Program-made: the position numbers and the translations under genes
Shown here: piece by piece, positions 16,032 through 25,079 of the stretch
How positions within the stretch are numbered: the stretch's first letter is position 1
How the letters are laid out: each line of letters opens with the position of its first letter
Notes under the pieces: model-generated
What the model was told of the DNA's origin: nothing
Database searches by the model: none
Seen by the model: only the letters and a program-made list of their open reading frames with translations
From: Microcella pacifica
GTDB lineage: Bacteria > Actinomycetota > Actinomycetes > Actinomycetales > Microbacteriaceae
Length of the DNA: 64,000 nt
Assembly: GCF_009371975.2 (NCBI RefSeq)
Contig: NZ_VIKT02000002.1
Location: 1-64,000 of the forward strand
Reading direction: 5' to 3'

Positions 16032-16837
16032 TACTCCCCCGCTGAGGTGAAGTAGTTCACGTCGCCGACGAGCTTCGTGTTGTCCTCCGGCACGGGCTCG
16101 ACGGCGGCCAGCGCGACCTCGGCGGCGAACTCGCTCACGTTGTAGAGGCGGCCGGCGGCTTCCTTGCGCGCGTCGATGGAACCGGGAGCGGCGCGCTCGA
16201 GCAGCGTGGCCGTGATCGTGCCCTCGATCATGTCGCCCGAGACGACCGTGAACCCGATGCCGCGGTCGGCGAGCGTGCCGATGTGCTCGCGCAGAGCATC
16301 CTCACCCGCACGCTTGGAGAGCGCGACGGCCTCGTACTCCGGCATCGTCGGCGTCGTGCGGATGAAGTGCGCCTGGTGACTCGTCACGAAGACGACACGC
16401 GAGCCCTCCCCCAGGAGCGGGAGCGCCGCAGTGAGCACGTTCACTTGCGCATCGCGGTTGAGCCGCAGCGCGTAGTCCTCGCCCATGCCCGACTCCATGC
16501 CGCCGGAGGCGTTGAGCACGAGGATCTCGAGGGTGCCGAAGCGGGAGCGGATAGTCTCCATCATCGACTCGACCGACGCGGGGTCGGTGAGGTCGGCGCC
16601 GATCGCGATCGCCTCCGTGCCCGCTGCTCCGAGCTCGGCGACGAGCTTGTCGGCGCGCGGCGCCTTCGAGCGGTAGTTGATGACGACATTCGCGCCGGCG
16701 GCCGCGAAGTAGCGTGCCGTGTCGGCGCCGATGCCGCGCGAGGAGCCAGTGACAAGGGCGGTCGTGCCGGCGAGCTGGCCGGGCTGCAGAGGGCTGTTCA
16801 CGGTTCTCGACCCTACCGGCTCGTGGCACCCGATCAA
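16031..16837 (-). CDS. SDR-family protein with an altered catalytic motif
   Basis: The product is 268 residues. The Rossmann nucleotide site TGSSRGIGADTARYFAAAG and the NASGG motif place it in the short-chain dehydrogenase family. The usual YxxxK is replaced by Y-EAVALS-K, with the lysine seven residues after the tyrosine, so classical reduction chemistry is doubtful. The start is a TTG at 16837 behind a strong GGGAGGTGA. The in-frame GTG at 16801 lacks such a site. It is coupled to the NUDIX gene and divergent from the NfeD gene. Confidence 0.85.
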   Translation of the reverse strand: MIGCHEPVGSRTVNSPLQPGQLAGTTALVTGSSRGIGADTARYFAAAGANVVINYRSKAPRADKLVAELGAAGTEAIAIGADLTDPASVESMMETIRSRFGTLEILVLNASGGMESGMGEDYALRLNRDAQVNVLTAALPLLGEGSRVVFVTSHQAHFIRTTPTMPEYEAVALSKRAGEDALREHIGTLADRGIGFTVVSGDMIEGTITATLLERAAPGSIDARKEAAGRLYNVSEFAAEVALAAVEPVPEDNTKLVGDVNYFTSAGE

Positions 16838-16887
16838 CGGTCACCTCCCGGTGATAGCGTGAGCCGCACGCCGGCGAGGAGGGCATC

Positions 16888-17367
16888 GTGATCGATCTGA
16901 CGCAGTATCTGTGGATCATCTGGCTCGTCTTCGTGATCATCTGCGTCATCATCGAGGTCGTCACACTCGAGTTCACCTTCCTCATGATCGCGGCGGGTTC
17001 ACTCCTGGGCGGCCTGGGCCTCAACCTCATCGGTGCCGAGTGGTGGGTGCAGGTGGGGGCGGCCGCGATCCTCTCCGCTCTGCTCCTCTTCACCATCAGA
17101 CCCCTGCTGCTGCAAACGCTGCGCAAGGGCGCGGATCCGGCGAAGAGCAATGTCGATGCGCTCTACGGCATGCGTGCTCGCGTGCTGCTCCCCGTGACCG
17201 ACACCGGCGGCCAGGTCAAGCTCGCCAACGGCGAGACCTGGACGGCGCGCCTCGCCGCCGACCTGACCGACCACCTCAGCCTCGGGGAAGGCGACCGCGT
17301 CGTCGTCACCCGTGTCGATGGAGCGACCGTGGAGGTCGCTCCGGAAGAAAGGAATGACCCCTCGTGA
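16888..17367 (+). CDS. NfeD-family membrane protein
   Basis: The product is 159 residues. Membrane segments lie near 8-28 (LWIIWLVFVIICVIIEVVTL), 30-50 and 55-70. They are followed by a soluble beta-rich OB-fold domain (about 90-150, GMRARVLLPVTDTGGQVKLA) typical of short NfeD1b proteins. NfeD proteins pair with SPFH/stomatin proteins in membrane-protein quality control or microdomain formation. Here the SPFH gene overlaps by GTGA, which supports the pairing. GTG start with AGGAGG upstream. Confidence 0.9.
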   Translation: MIDLTQYLWIIWLVFVIICVIIEVVTLEFTFLMIAAGSLLGGLGLNLIGAEWWVQVGAAAILSALLLFTIRPLLLQTLRKGADPAKSNVDALYGMRARVLLPVTDTGGQVKLANGETWTARLAADLTDHLSLGEGDRVVVTRVDGATVEVAPEERNDPS

Positions 17368-18281
17368 TCGCTCCCTCGGAGTTCCTCGGGCAGATCTTCG
17401 TGATCGCTCTTCTCGTCGTCCTCGGCATCTTCGTCGTGGTCGTCCTCATCCGCGCCATCCGCATCGTGCCGCAGGCCTACGCGGGCGTCGTGGAGCGCCT
17501 CGGCCGCTACCACAAGACGCTCCAGCCGGGCCTCAACCTCCTGGTGCCCTTCATCGACCGCATGCGGCCTCTCGTCGACATGCGCGAGCAGGTCGTCTCC
17601 TTCCCCCCGCAGCCGGTCATCACCGAGGACAACCTCGTGGTCTCAATCGACACCGTCATCTACTTCCAGGTGACGGATGCTCGTGCCGCGACCTACGAGA
17701 TCGCGAACTACCTCGCCGGAGTCGAGCAGCTGACCGTCACGACCCTGCGCAACGTCGTGGGTGGCCTCAACCTCGAGGAGGCGCTCACGAGCCGCGACAA
17801 CATCAACGGCCAGCTGCGCGTCGTGCTCGATGAAGCGACGGGCAAGTGGGGCCTGCGCGTCAACCGCGTCGAGCTCAAGGCCATCGACCCGCCCGTGAGC
17901 ATCCAGGACTCGATGGAGAAGCAGATGCGCGCCGAGCGCGACCGTCGCGCCGTGATCCTCACCGCGGAGGGCACCAAGCAGTCGCAGATCCTCGAGGCGG
18001 AGGGCGCGCGGCAGTCGGCGATCCTCAATGCGGAAGGTGACGCCAAGGCGCAGGTTCTGCGTGCGGAGGCGGAGGCGGAGGCGATCAAGATCGTCTTCGG
18101 CGCCATCCACGCCGGCAACCCCGACAGCAAGCTGCTCGCCTACGAGTACCTGCAGACGCTGCCGAAGCTCGCCGAGGGCGACTCGAACAAGATGTGGATC
18201 ATTCCGAGCGAGCTCACCGAGGCGCTCAAGGGCATCGGCCAGGGCTTCTTCGGCCCCGGCGGCACCCCGCCCAAGGCCTGA
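17364..18281 (+). CDS. SPFH/Band 7 (stomatin-like, QmcA-type) membrane protein
   Basis: The product is 305 residues. One N-terminal membrane helix (IFVIALLVVLGIFVVVVLIR) precedes the SPFH domain. Its marks are VPQAYAGVVERLGRYHKTLQ, then PGLNLLVPFIDRM and VISIDTVIYFQVTDARAATY-like strands. The C-terminal half is an alanine/glutamate-rich coiled coil (ILEAEGARQSAILNAEGDAK) that drives oligomer rings. It starts on the stop of the NfeD gene, and the two form a unit. Confidence 0.93.
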   Translation: MIAPSEFLGQIFVIALLVVLGIFVVVVLIRAIRIVPQAYAGVVERLGRYHKTLQPGLNLLVPFIDRMRPLVDMREQVVSFPPQPVITEDNLVVSIDTVIYFQVTDARAATYEIANYLAGVEQLTVTTLRNVVGGLNLEEALTSRDNINGQLRVVLDEATGKWGLRVNRVELKAIDPPVSIQDSMEKQMRAERDRRAVILTAEGTKQSQILEAEGARQSAILNAEGDAKAQVLRAEAEAEAIKIVFGAIHAGNPDSKLLAYEYLQTLPKLAEGDSNKMWIIPSELTEALKGIGQGFFGPGGTPPKA

Positions 18282-18284
18282 GCG

Positions 18285-19046
18285 GTGTCGCCGGAGGACC
18301 ACTACTTCTCCCCCGACGGCCCCCGCGTGCTCGCGCACCGGGGGCTCGCGCTGGAGGCGCCGGAGAACACCCTGCTCGCCTTCGCGCACGCGCTCGCCCT
18401 CGGTGTGGAGTACCTCGAGACCGACGTGCACGCGAGTGCCGACGGCGTTGCGATGGTCGCGCACGACCCCGACCTGTCGCGCGTGCTCGGTCGGCCCGAG
18501 AAGGTCAGCGATCTGACCGTCGCAGAGCTGGCAGCGCTCGACCTCGGCGAGGGGCAGCACATGCCCACCCTCGCCGAAGCCCTCGATGCCTTTCCCGACG
18601 CGCGCGTCAACATCGACCTCAAGGACGCCGCGGCGGTGCCCTCGGCTGTGGAGTCGATCACCTCCCTGCGGGCAGAGAAGCGCGTGCTGCTCACCTCGTT
18701 CAGCGAGCGGCGTCGGCGCGCCGCCCTCTCTCAGCTCCCCGCTGTCGCCACGAGCGCGTCGGGGCCTCTCTTCGCGGGGGCGCTGCTCGCCGCCTCCGTA
18801 CGCGGCGGGCCCGCGGTGCGGCGCCTCCTGCGCGGCATCCAGGCGGTGCAGATTCCCGAGCGCGCGCTCGGCATGAACACGGTCACCCCGGGCCGGCTGC
18901 GCCAGTACCACGCAGCCAGCGTCGAGGTGCACGTGTGGACGATCAACGACGTCGACTCCATGGGCCGCCTCCTCGACCTCGGGGTCGACGGCATCGTGAC
19001 CGATCGTGCCGACCTCGCGATGGATGTGGTTCGCTCACGTCCGTAA
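18285..19046 (+). CDS. Glycerophosphodiester phosphodiesterase
   Basis: The product is 253 residues. The GDPD signature is complete: LAHRGLALEAPENTLLAF (catalytic His), VEYLETDVHASADG (metal-binding Glu/Asp, second His) and VAHDPDLSRV. Later strands NIDLKD and VHVWTINDVD, then GVDGIVTDRADLA, complete the TIM barrel. It hydrolyses glycerophosphodiesters to sn-glycerol 3-phosphate and an alcohol. There is no signal peptide, so it is cytoplasmic. The GTG start lies 3 bp after the SPFH stop, suggesting co-transcription. Confidence 0.92.
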   Translation: MSPEDHYFSPDGPRVLAHRGLALEAPENTLLAFAHALALGVEYLETDVHASADGVAMVAHDPDLSRVLGRPEKVSDLTVAELAALDLGEGQHMPTLAEALDAFPDARVNIDLKDAAAVPSAVESITSLRAEKRVLLTSFSERRRRAALSQLPAVATSASGPLFAGALLAASVRGGPAVRRLLRGIQAVQIPERALGMNTVTPGRLRQYHAASVEVHVWTINDVDSMGRLLDLGVDGIVTDRADLAMDVVRSRP

Positions 19047-19104
19047 GCGCTGGCAAGTCTCTGGGAAAGCCCCTGTTCATTGGGCGTGCACCCTCTCAGG
19101 GGTC

Positions 19105-19116
19105 TATACCTATACA
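19105..19116 (+). promoter_or_regulatory. Candidate -10 region of rbpA
   Basis: TATACC (19105-19110) and TATACA (19111-19116) overlap in a 100-bp gap of lower GC ahead of rbpA and stand out from the surroundings. Upstream hexamers are poor matches (TTGGGC at 19080 with a 19-nt spacer), so this may be an extended -10 or activator-dependent promoter. No SigR-type GGGAAT/GTT pair with correct spacing was found. Confidence 0.3.
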
Positions 19117-19147
19117 TGGATTTCCCGATGACTGATGGAGGTGCGCG

Positions 19148-19516
19148 ATGGCAGATCGAACCCTGCGAGGCATGCGACTCGGCTCCCAGAGCATGCAGAC
19201 GGAGGAAGGCGTGGAATTCGCGTCTCGTCAGCGCGTGCAGTTCCGTACCGCCGACGGCGAGACCTTCGACGTGATCTTCGCCTCCGATGCCGAGCTGCCC
19301 GACCGCTGGCAGTCCCCGAAATCGGGCAAGGAAGGCGTGCTGCTCTCCCCCGACGGCACCCCGGTCGACCTCGTGGAGAGCGAGATCAAGGCCGCTCGCA
19401 CGCACTGGGACATGCTGCTCGAGCGTCGCACGCGGGACGAGCTCGAGGAGCTTCTCGAAGATCGACTCGCCCTGCTGCGCGAACGTCGCGGAGGCTCAGC
19501 GCGCAAGGGCGCTTAG
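19148..19516 (+). CDS. rbpA: RNA polymerase-binding protein RbpA
   Basis: The product is 122 residues, the usual length. RbpA marks are the N-terminal tail MADRTLRGMRLGSQSMQTEE, the beta-barrel core (RQRVQFRTADGETFDVIFAS, LPDRWQSPKSG) and the C-terminal sigma-interaction helix (THWDMLLERRTRDELEELLE). It stabilises the principal sigma factor on RNA polymerase and assists open-complex formation in actinobacteria. A Shine-Dalgarno GGAGGTGCGCG precedes the ATG. Its stop overlaps that of the convergent ppm1. Confidence 0.95.
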   Translation: MADRTLRGMRLGSQSMQTEEGVEFASRQRVQFRTADGETFDVIFASDAELPDRWQSPKSGKEGVLLSPDGTPVDLVESEIKAARTHWDMLLERRTRDELEELLEDRLALLRERRGGSARKGA

Positions 19517-20250
19517 GCGTCGGCGAGGGGCGACAGGCCCAGACGCGTCGCGACGCCCCAGACGGTGACCCGCCAGAGAGCCTCGGCGACGATCCCGGGC
19601 CCCATCTTCGAGCGGCCGCTCACGCGCTCCACGAACTGGATCGGCAGCTCGCGCACGTGGCCTCCCGCGCGCTCGACGCGCCAGGCGAGTTCGACCTGGA
19701 AGCAGTACCCCTGCGAGGAGACCACGGCGCGGTCCAGCCCGTCGAGGGCGCTCAGCCGGTAGACCCGGAAGCCCGCGGTGATGTCGCGGATGCTCGACCC
19801 GAGCATGGCGCGCGCGTAGCGGTTGCCCGTGCGGGAGATGAACCGTCGCGACCACGGCCAGTTGACGACCGAGCCGCCCGGCACCCACCGGGAACCGATG
19901 ACGAGGTCGAGCTGCTCCGCTTCCGCGAGGGCGATCATCTGGCGCAATTCGAGCGGATCGTGCGAGCCGTCGGCGTCGATCTCGACGACGTACCGGTAGC
20001 CGCCCTCTCGTGCACGCGCGAACCCGGCCAGATAGGCCGAACCGAGCCCGCTCTTCGCCGACCGGTGCAGTACCGTGATGCGGCGGTCGGCGGTGGCCAG
20101 CTCGTCCGCAATCGACCCTGTGCCGTCGGGCGAGGCGTCGTCGACGATGAGGACGTCGGCGTCGGGCACGGCGTCGCGCACGCGCCCCACGATGGTGCGG
20201 ATGCTCGCGGCCTCGTTGTAGGTCGGCACGACGACGAGAGTGCCCCTCAT
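19513..20250 (-). CDS. ppm1: Polyprenol monophosphomannose synthase
   Basis: The product is 245 residues, a GT2 family enzyme. Visible motifs are VVPTYNEAASI, VLIVDDASPDGTG, YVVEIDADGSHDP (DxD metal site), VIGSRWVPGGSV and ITAGFRVYR. It transfers mannose from GDP-mannose to polyprenol phosphate for lipoglycan and glycoprotein synthesis. The ATG overlaps the lnt stop (ATGA). In mycobacteria Lnt and Ppm are fused or adjacent, and here they are separate but coupled, which links protein O-mannosylation and lipoprotein maturation. No C-terminal membrane segments are present. Confidence 0.92.
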   Translation of the reverse strand: MRGTLVVVPTYNEAASIRTIVGRVRDAVPDADVLIVDDASPDGTGSIADELATADRRITVLHRSAKSGLGSAYLAGFARAREGGYRYVVEIDADGSHDPLELRQMIALAEAEQLDLVIGSRWVPGGSVVNWPWSRRFISRTGNRYARAMLGSSIRDITAGFRVYRLSALDGLDRAVVSSQGYCFQVELAWRVERAGGHVRELPIQFVERVSGRSKMGPGIVAEALWRVTVWGVATRLGLSPLADA

Positions 20251-21809
20251 GCGCGCTCCCGTCGTGCGCTGACGCCGGCGATCGCGATGCTCGCGAGCGT
20301 GAGCAGGATCGCGAACCACTCGACCGTGCGGCCGAGCGCGTGAGCCGGCGTGATGGTGTCGCTCAGCGGCACCTCCGCGACCATCGTGCCCTTCTCGAAC
20401 AGCGGCAGGTCGTCGATGGTCGAGCCGTCGGGCGCCACGATCGCGCTCGCTCCCACGGTCGAGGCGTTGACGAGGCTGCGGCCCTGCTCGATGGCGCGCA
20501 GACGCGCGATGCCGAGCTGCTGCACGCTCTGGTCGGTGCGCCCGAAGTCGGCGTTGTTGGTCGGCGCGAGCAGCACCTGGGCGCCCTCGTCGACCATGCG
20601 CTGCAGGAGGTCGTCGTCGACGATGTCGAAGCAGATCGCGATGCCCGCGATGACTCCGTCGATGTCGAACACGGTGTCTCTCTGGCCGAACGCGTAGTCG
20701 CGCGGCACGAGGTCGAACAGGTCGGGGGCGAGCGGGTAGAAGAACTCGCGGGCGGGCAGGTATTCGGCGAACGGCACGGGCCGCACCTTGTCGTACTGGT
20801 CGATCGCGCTCTCGCCGTCGCGCCACAGCAGCGCGCTGTTGAAGGTCTCGTCGCCGTCGACCGTGATCGTGCCGACGACGACGGGAGCGTCGAGGCGATC
20901 GCTCACCTGGTCGAGCACCGCGGCCGAGAGCTCGCTGCGCAGGGGGTCGAGGTCGGAGGCGTTCTCGGGCCAGACGACCATGTCGAGATCGAGCCCGGTA
21001 TCGAACAGGGGCACGGTCGCGTCGTAGTGGTCCTGCAGGATGTCGCCGGGCTCGCGCCCGGCGAACAGCCCCGCATCGGAGTTGCCCTGCACCGCGGCGA
21101 CGGTCGTCGTGCCCGTGACCGTAACGGGGAACGCGGGCCACACGAGGGCGGTCGCCGTGACACCGACGACGAGGATGCTGCGCCGCAGCACCCCCTCCCG
21201 CGACTCGATCGCCACGACGACGAGCAGCGCCGCGAGCGTGGCGAGCAGCCAGGTGAGGCCGGAGAAGCCGATCCACGCGGCCCAGTGCCCGAGCGGACCC
21301 TCGGCCTGACTGTGCGCGAGACGGCCCCACGCGAAGCCGCCGAACGGGAACGTGCTCGAGACGGCCTCCCGGAGCGTCCAGGCCCCCGCCACGATGACCG
21401 GGGTCAGCAGGAGGCGCCCGGCCGTGCCCGGCCAGGCTCGCGGAACCCAGCGCCAGGCCAGGGTGATGACGACAGCGCCGAGCGAGGTGAAGAACACCTG
21501 CGCGAGGGTGAGGGCGAGCCACGGCACGACGCCGAGGTAGATCGTGAGCCACTCGATGAGGGTGCCGTAGAACGCGAAGCCGCTCACCGCGCCGACGAGG
21601 AGCGCCCCGCCGACGCTGCGACCGCGCAGGCTCGCGAGCACGAGCGCGACCCCGACGATCGTGAGCGGCCAGGCCGCGCCGTCGGGGAACCCGAGGTCGG
21701 TCATCCAGCCACCCAGCGCGCCCATCGCGAGGGCGAGCGGCAGCCGGGGCGCGGCGGGGAGCGACCACGCCGAAGCGCGCGGAGCGGGAGCGGTCGTGCC
21801 GTGAGTCAT
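20247..21809 (-). CDS. lnt: Apolipoprotein N-acyltransferase
   Basis: The product is 520 residues. Five to six N-terminal membrane segments cover about 15-210. A nitrilase-like domain follows, with Glu in VVWPENASDLD, Lys in YDKVRPVPFAEYLP and Cys in GIAICFDIVDDD, the catalytic triad of Lnt. One final membrane helix (WFAILLTLASIAIAGVS) anchors the C-terminus. It N-acylates the N-terminal cysteine of lipoproteins at the outer face of the membrane. The ATG shares one base with the helicase stop (TGATG), and its own stop overlaps ppm1. Confidence 0.93.
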   Translation of the reverse strand: MTHGTTAPAPRASAWSLPAAPRLPLALAMGALGGWMTDLGFPDGAAWPLTIVGVALVLASLRGRSVGGALLVGAVSGFAFYGTLIEWLTIYLGVVPWLALTLAQVFFTSLGAVVITLAWRWVPRAWPGTAGRLLLTPVIVAGAWTLREAVSSTFPFGGFAWGRLAHSQAEGPLGHWAAWIGFSGLTWLLATLAALLVVVAIESREGVLRRSILVVGVTATALVWPAFPVTVTGTTTVAAVQGNSDAGLFAGREPGDILQDHYDATVPLFDTGLDLDMVVWPENASDLDPLRSELSAAVLDQVSDRLDAPVVVGTITVDGDETFNSALLWRDGESAIDQYDKVRPVPFAEYLPAREFFYPLAPDLFDLVPRDYAFGQRDTVFDIDGVIAGIAICFDIVDDDLLQRMVDEGAQVLLAPTNNADFGRTDQSVQQLGIARLRAIEQGRSLVNASTVGASAIVAPDGSTIDDLPLFEKGTMVAEVPLSDTITPAHALGRTVEWFAILLTLASIAIAGVSARRERA

Positions 21810-24277
21810 CAGGCGACCGAGCTGTAGGCGACGATGCCGCGGCGGATCGCGTCCAGGGCCGACCGCGCGGTGCGCCCGACGGCGCCGTCGGCGACGATCG
21901 AGATCTGGTCGAGGAGGTCGATGGTCTGCTTGGTCCAGCGCACGAAGTCGCCCGCGGCCATGTCGGCGTCGCGCAGCACGACGTCGAGGCTCGCGCCTTG
22001 CGCCCAGCGCTGCATCGGGAGGGCGAGGGTCGTGGCGAGCGGGATCGACCCGGGCAGCCGGTGGTCGCGCTCGAGGTCGTCGAGCCGCGCCCACAGCTCC
22101 TGGGTGCGCTCGAGCGCGGGGCGGAAGGCGCCCCGCGGCAGGTGGTACTCGGGTGCCTGGCCGTCATCCCGACGGGCCTCGAAGATGATCGCACTCGCCA
22201 TCGCGGCGAGGGAGGCGGGGTCGAGATCCTTCCAGTGCCCGCGACGCAGGCACTCGGCGACGAGCAGGTCGCGCTCCCCGTAGATGCGTCGCAGCGAGCG
22301 GCCGTGGACGGTGAGGGCAGTGCGCCCGTGCTCGTCCTTCGTGAGGTAGCCGAGCTTCTCGAGCACGACCGTGACGCGGTCGAAGACCGCGGCGACGGCA
22401 CCCGTACGGCCCGAGATCTGGCGGCCGAGCTTGTCGTTCTCGCGCTTGAGCCGCCACCAGCGCTCCGCCCACCGGGAGTGCGCCTCCCGATCGGCGCAGC
22501 CATGGCAGGGGTGCGTGCGCATGCGCTTGCGCACGCCCTCCATCTGCTTCTGACGGCGCACCCGTTCTGCTTGCGACGCGCCCTTACCCGGGCCCGTCGA
22601 GCCCTTCTCGAGGTCGCTGAGCTCGCGGCGCAGCGCGGAGTACTCGCCGAAGTCGCCCAGGTGGCACTCCATGGCCGTCGCGTAGCCCTGCAGAGACTCC
22701 TGCTGCTTGCGCACCGTGCGCGCGAGGTCGACGACGGCGCGGTCGGCCTGGAACTGCGCGAAGCTGCTCTCGAGAATGGTGCGGGCGCGGTCGCGGCCGA
22801 ACTGCTCGATGAGGTTGACCGCCATGTTGTAGGTCGGCCGGAAGCTCGAGTTGAGCGGATACGTGCGTCGCGAGGCGAGCGAGGCGACCGCCTGCGGGTC
22901 GAGGCCGCCCGTCCATTGGATGACCGCGTGACCCTCCGTGTCGATGCCGCGCCTGCCTGCCCGGCCGGTGAGCTGGGTGTACTCCCCCGGCGTGATGGGC
23001 ACGCGCGCCTCGCCGTTGAACTTCTCGAGCTTCTCGAGCACGACAGTGCGTGCGGGCATGTTGATGCCGAGGGCGAGCGTCTCCGTCGCGAAGACCACGC
23101 GCAGCAGCTTCTTCTGGAAGAGCTCCTCGACGACCTCCTTGAAGGCCGGCAGAAGACCGGCATGGTGGGCGGCGACGCCGCGCTGCAGCCCGTCGAGCCA
23201 CTCCCAGTAGCCGAGCACCGCGAGGTCGTCGTCGCGCAGCGTGCGGCAGCGCTCTTCGACGATCGCGCGGATCTCGTCGCGCTCCGCCTGGTCGGTGAGG
23301 CGAAGACCCGAGCGCACGAGCTGGCGGACGGCGGCGTCGCACCCCGCCCGACTGAAGATGAAGAAGATCGCGGGCAGCAGGTTCTTGGCCCCGAGCATCC
23401 CCGCGATCGCCGCACGATCCATGCGGCCCTCCTCGCCGCCGAAGCCGCCGGAGCGCCCCGCGCGCTTCTCCCACCGCTTGGGGTGGTGGCCGCGACCGCG
23501 GTGCACCTTCGCCCCGCCGGCGCGCGCGAGCTGCACGAGTTCGGGATTCACGCGGTTCGTGGCCGCCTGCCCCGACGAGTCGAAGAGGTCGAGCATCTTC
23601 GACCGCACGAGCACGTGCTGCGTGAGCGGTACGGGGCGGGTCTCGCTCACGATGACGTCGGTGTCGCCGCGCACGGCCTGCAGCCAGTCGCCGAACTCCT
23701 CGGCGTTGGAGACTGTCGCGCTCAGGGAGATGAGCCGCACTGCGAGCGGCAGGTGGATGATCACTTCCTCCCACACGGCCCCGCGGAACCGGTCGGCGAG
23801 GTAGTGCACCTCGTCCATGACGACGTAGGCCAGATCGGTCAGGAGCGGCGAATCGGCGTAGAGCATGTTGCGCAGCACCTCGGTCGTCATGACGACGATG
23901 CGCGCGCTCGCGTTGATGTTCGTGTCGCCCGTGAGCAGCCCTACCTCGCTCGCTCCGTACTCGGCGACGAGCTCCGTGTACTTCTGGTTGCTGAGCGCCT
24001 TCATGGGCGCCGTGTAGAAGATCTTCGCCTTCGGCTCGAACATCGCGAGGAACACGCCGAACTCGGCCACGATCGTCTTGCCCGCACCCGTGGGGGCGGC
24101 GACGAGCACGCTGCGACCTTCCTCGAGCGCCTGGCACGCGGCAAGCTGGAACGGGTCGAGGTCTATCGCGAGACCGTCGCGGAAGGCGCGCAGTCGGGGA
24201 AGCCCCCGCAGGGTGCGCGCTGCCGCGTATCGTTCGGCCGGCGTGGGTTCTGCCGCCGGCACGCCGCTACTCGGCAT
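21809..24277 (-). CDS. helY: Ski2/Mtr4-like DEAD-box RNA helicase (HelY family)
   Basis: The product is 822 residues. Superfamily II motifs are APTGAGKT (I), YTAPMKALSNQKYTEL (Ia), LLTGDTNINASARIVVMTTE, DEVH (II), SLSATVSN (III) and, in domain 2, the AHHAGLLPAFKE to GINMPARTVV region and QLTGRAGRRG (VI). The C-terminal helical part (about 500-822) is as in actinobacterial HelY. It lies immediately after tatC, the conserved actinobacterial position. It overlaps tatC by 11 bp and lnt by one base, so it is in an operon. The exact RNA substrate is unknown. Confidence 0.92.
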   Translation of the reverse strand: MPSSGVPAAEPTPAERYAAARTLRGLPRLRAFRDGLAIDLDPFQLAACQALEEGRSVLVAAPTGAGKTIVAEFGVFLAMFEPKAKIFYTAPMKALSNQKYTELVAEYGASEVGLLTGDTNINASARIVVMTTEVLRNMLYADSPLLTDLAYVVMDEVHYLADRFRGAVWEEVIIHLPLAVRLISLSATVSNAEEFGDWLQAVRGDTDVIVSETRPVPLTQHVLVRSKMLDLFDSSGQAATNRVNPELVQLARAGGAKVHRGRGHHPKRWEKRAGRSGGFGGEEGRMDRAAIAGMLGAKNLLPAIFFIFSRAGCDAAVRQLVRSGLRLTDQAERDEIRAIVEERCRTLRDDDLAVLGYWEWLDGLQRGVAAHHAGLLPAFKEVVEELFQKKLLRVVFATETLALGINMPARTVVLEKLEKFNGEARVPITPGEYTQLTGRAGRRGIDTEGHAVIQWTGGLDPQAVASLASRRTYPLNSSFRPTYNMAVNLIEQFGRDRARTILESSFAQFQADRAVVDLARTVRKQQESLQGYATAMECHLGDFGEYSALRRELSDLEKGSTGPGKGASQAERVRRQKQMEGVRKRMRTHPCHGCADREAHSRWAERWWRLKRENDKLGRQISGRTGAVAAVFDRVTVVLEKLGYLTKDEHGRTALTVHGRSLRRIYGERDLLVAECLRRGHWKDLDPASLAAMASAIIFEARRDDGQAPEYHLPRGAFRPALERTQELWARLDDLERDHRLPGSIPLATTLALPMQRWAQGASLDVVLRDADMAAGDFVRWTKQTIDLLDQISIVADGAVGRTARSALDAIRRGIVAYSSVA

Positions 24278-25076
24278 CGGTGGGGATGCCGTAGCTTGCG
24301 TTCATGGCCGCCTCCTTCTTGGCGACTCGACGGTCGTGGAACGTTGCGATCGCCGCGGCGAGGAAGTACAGGCCCACCATGGGGATCGCGAGGAGGAACA
24401 TCGACAGCACGTCAGCGGCAGGAGTGGCGAGAGCCGTGAACAACGCGATCGCGATGATCGCCCAGCGCCAGCTCTTGAGGATCGACGCGGCGGTGAGCAC
24501 TCGCGCGAAGTTGAGCATGACGAGCACGACGGGCAGCACGAAGCCGATACCGATCGCGATGATGAGCTTGAGCGAGAAGTCGAGGTAGACCCGCGCCGTG
24601 AGCAGCGTCGTCGTGTCATCGGGAGCGAAGCCGGTCAGAAGGCTCACGATGTTGGGCAGGATGAGCCAGCCCGTAGCGCAGCCCGCGAGGAAGAGCGGCA
24701 CGGCCGCGCCGAGGAATCCGATCGCGTAGCGCTTCTCGCGCTGATGCAGAGCGGGCACGATGAAGGCCCACAGCTGGTACAGCCAGATGGGCGAGGCGAT
24801 CACGACGCCGAGCGTGAGAGTGATGAGCAGTCGGGTGTCGAACGCCTCGGTCACCGTCGTATAGCTGATGGCGGCCTCGCGGTCCGCGCGCTCGGCGAAC
24901 TCGAGCACGGGTCGGCTGAGCTCGGCCCAGACGATGTCGACGAGGAACCAGCCGCCCACCGCGGCGAGCAGGATCGCCGCACCGGCGCGCGTAAGGCGCT
25001 TGCGCAACTCGACGAGGTGCTGGCCGAGGGACATGCGGCCCTCGGGATTCCGGGGCCGCGGCGTGCGGCCTGACAC
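24267..25076 (-). CDS. tatC: Sec-independent protein translocase TatC
   Basis: The product is 269 residues with six membrane helices. The family N-terminus MSLGQHLVELRKRLTRAG, the periplasmic loop before LYQLWAFIVPALHQREKRYA, and PILP-type later segments are present. TatC binds twin-arginine signal peptides and, with TatA, moves folded proteins. A GTG at 25076 is used here. An ATG at 25034 behind GAGGG would remove 14 charged residues and is equally possible. It follows tatA by 3 bp. Confidence 0.95.
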   Translation of the reverse strand: MSGRTPRPRNPEGRMSLGQHLVELRKRLTRAGAAILLAAVGGWFLVDIVWAELSRPVLEFAERADREAAISYTTVTEAFDTRLLITLTLGVVIASPIWLYQLWAFIVPALHQREKRYAIGFLGAAVPLFLAGCATGWLILPNIVSLLTGFAPDDTTTLLTARVYLDFSLKLIIAIGIGFVLPVVLVMLNFARVLTAASILKSWRWAIIAIALFTALATPAADVLSMFLLAIPMVGLYFLAAAIATFHDRRVAKKEAAMNASYGIPTDAE

Positions 25077-25079
25077 GCG

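Noticed and set aside
19513-23415. One 1300-codon minus-strand open frame
   Set aside because: Most of it is an out-of-frame shadow of the HelY and Lnt genes. Only its last 246 codons (from 20250) encode a real protein, Ppm1.
20340-24439. Long plus-strand frames opposite lnt and helY
   Set aside because: They are rich in Arg, Gly, His and Glu runs typical of antisense frames in high-GC DNA and have no recognisable domains.
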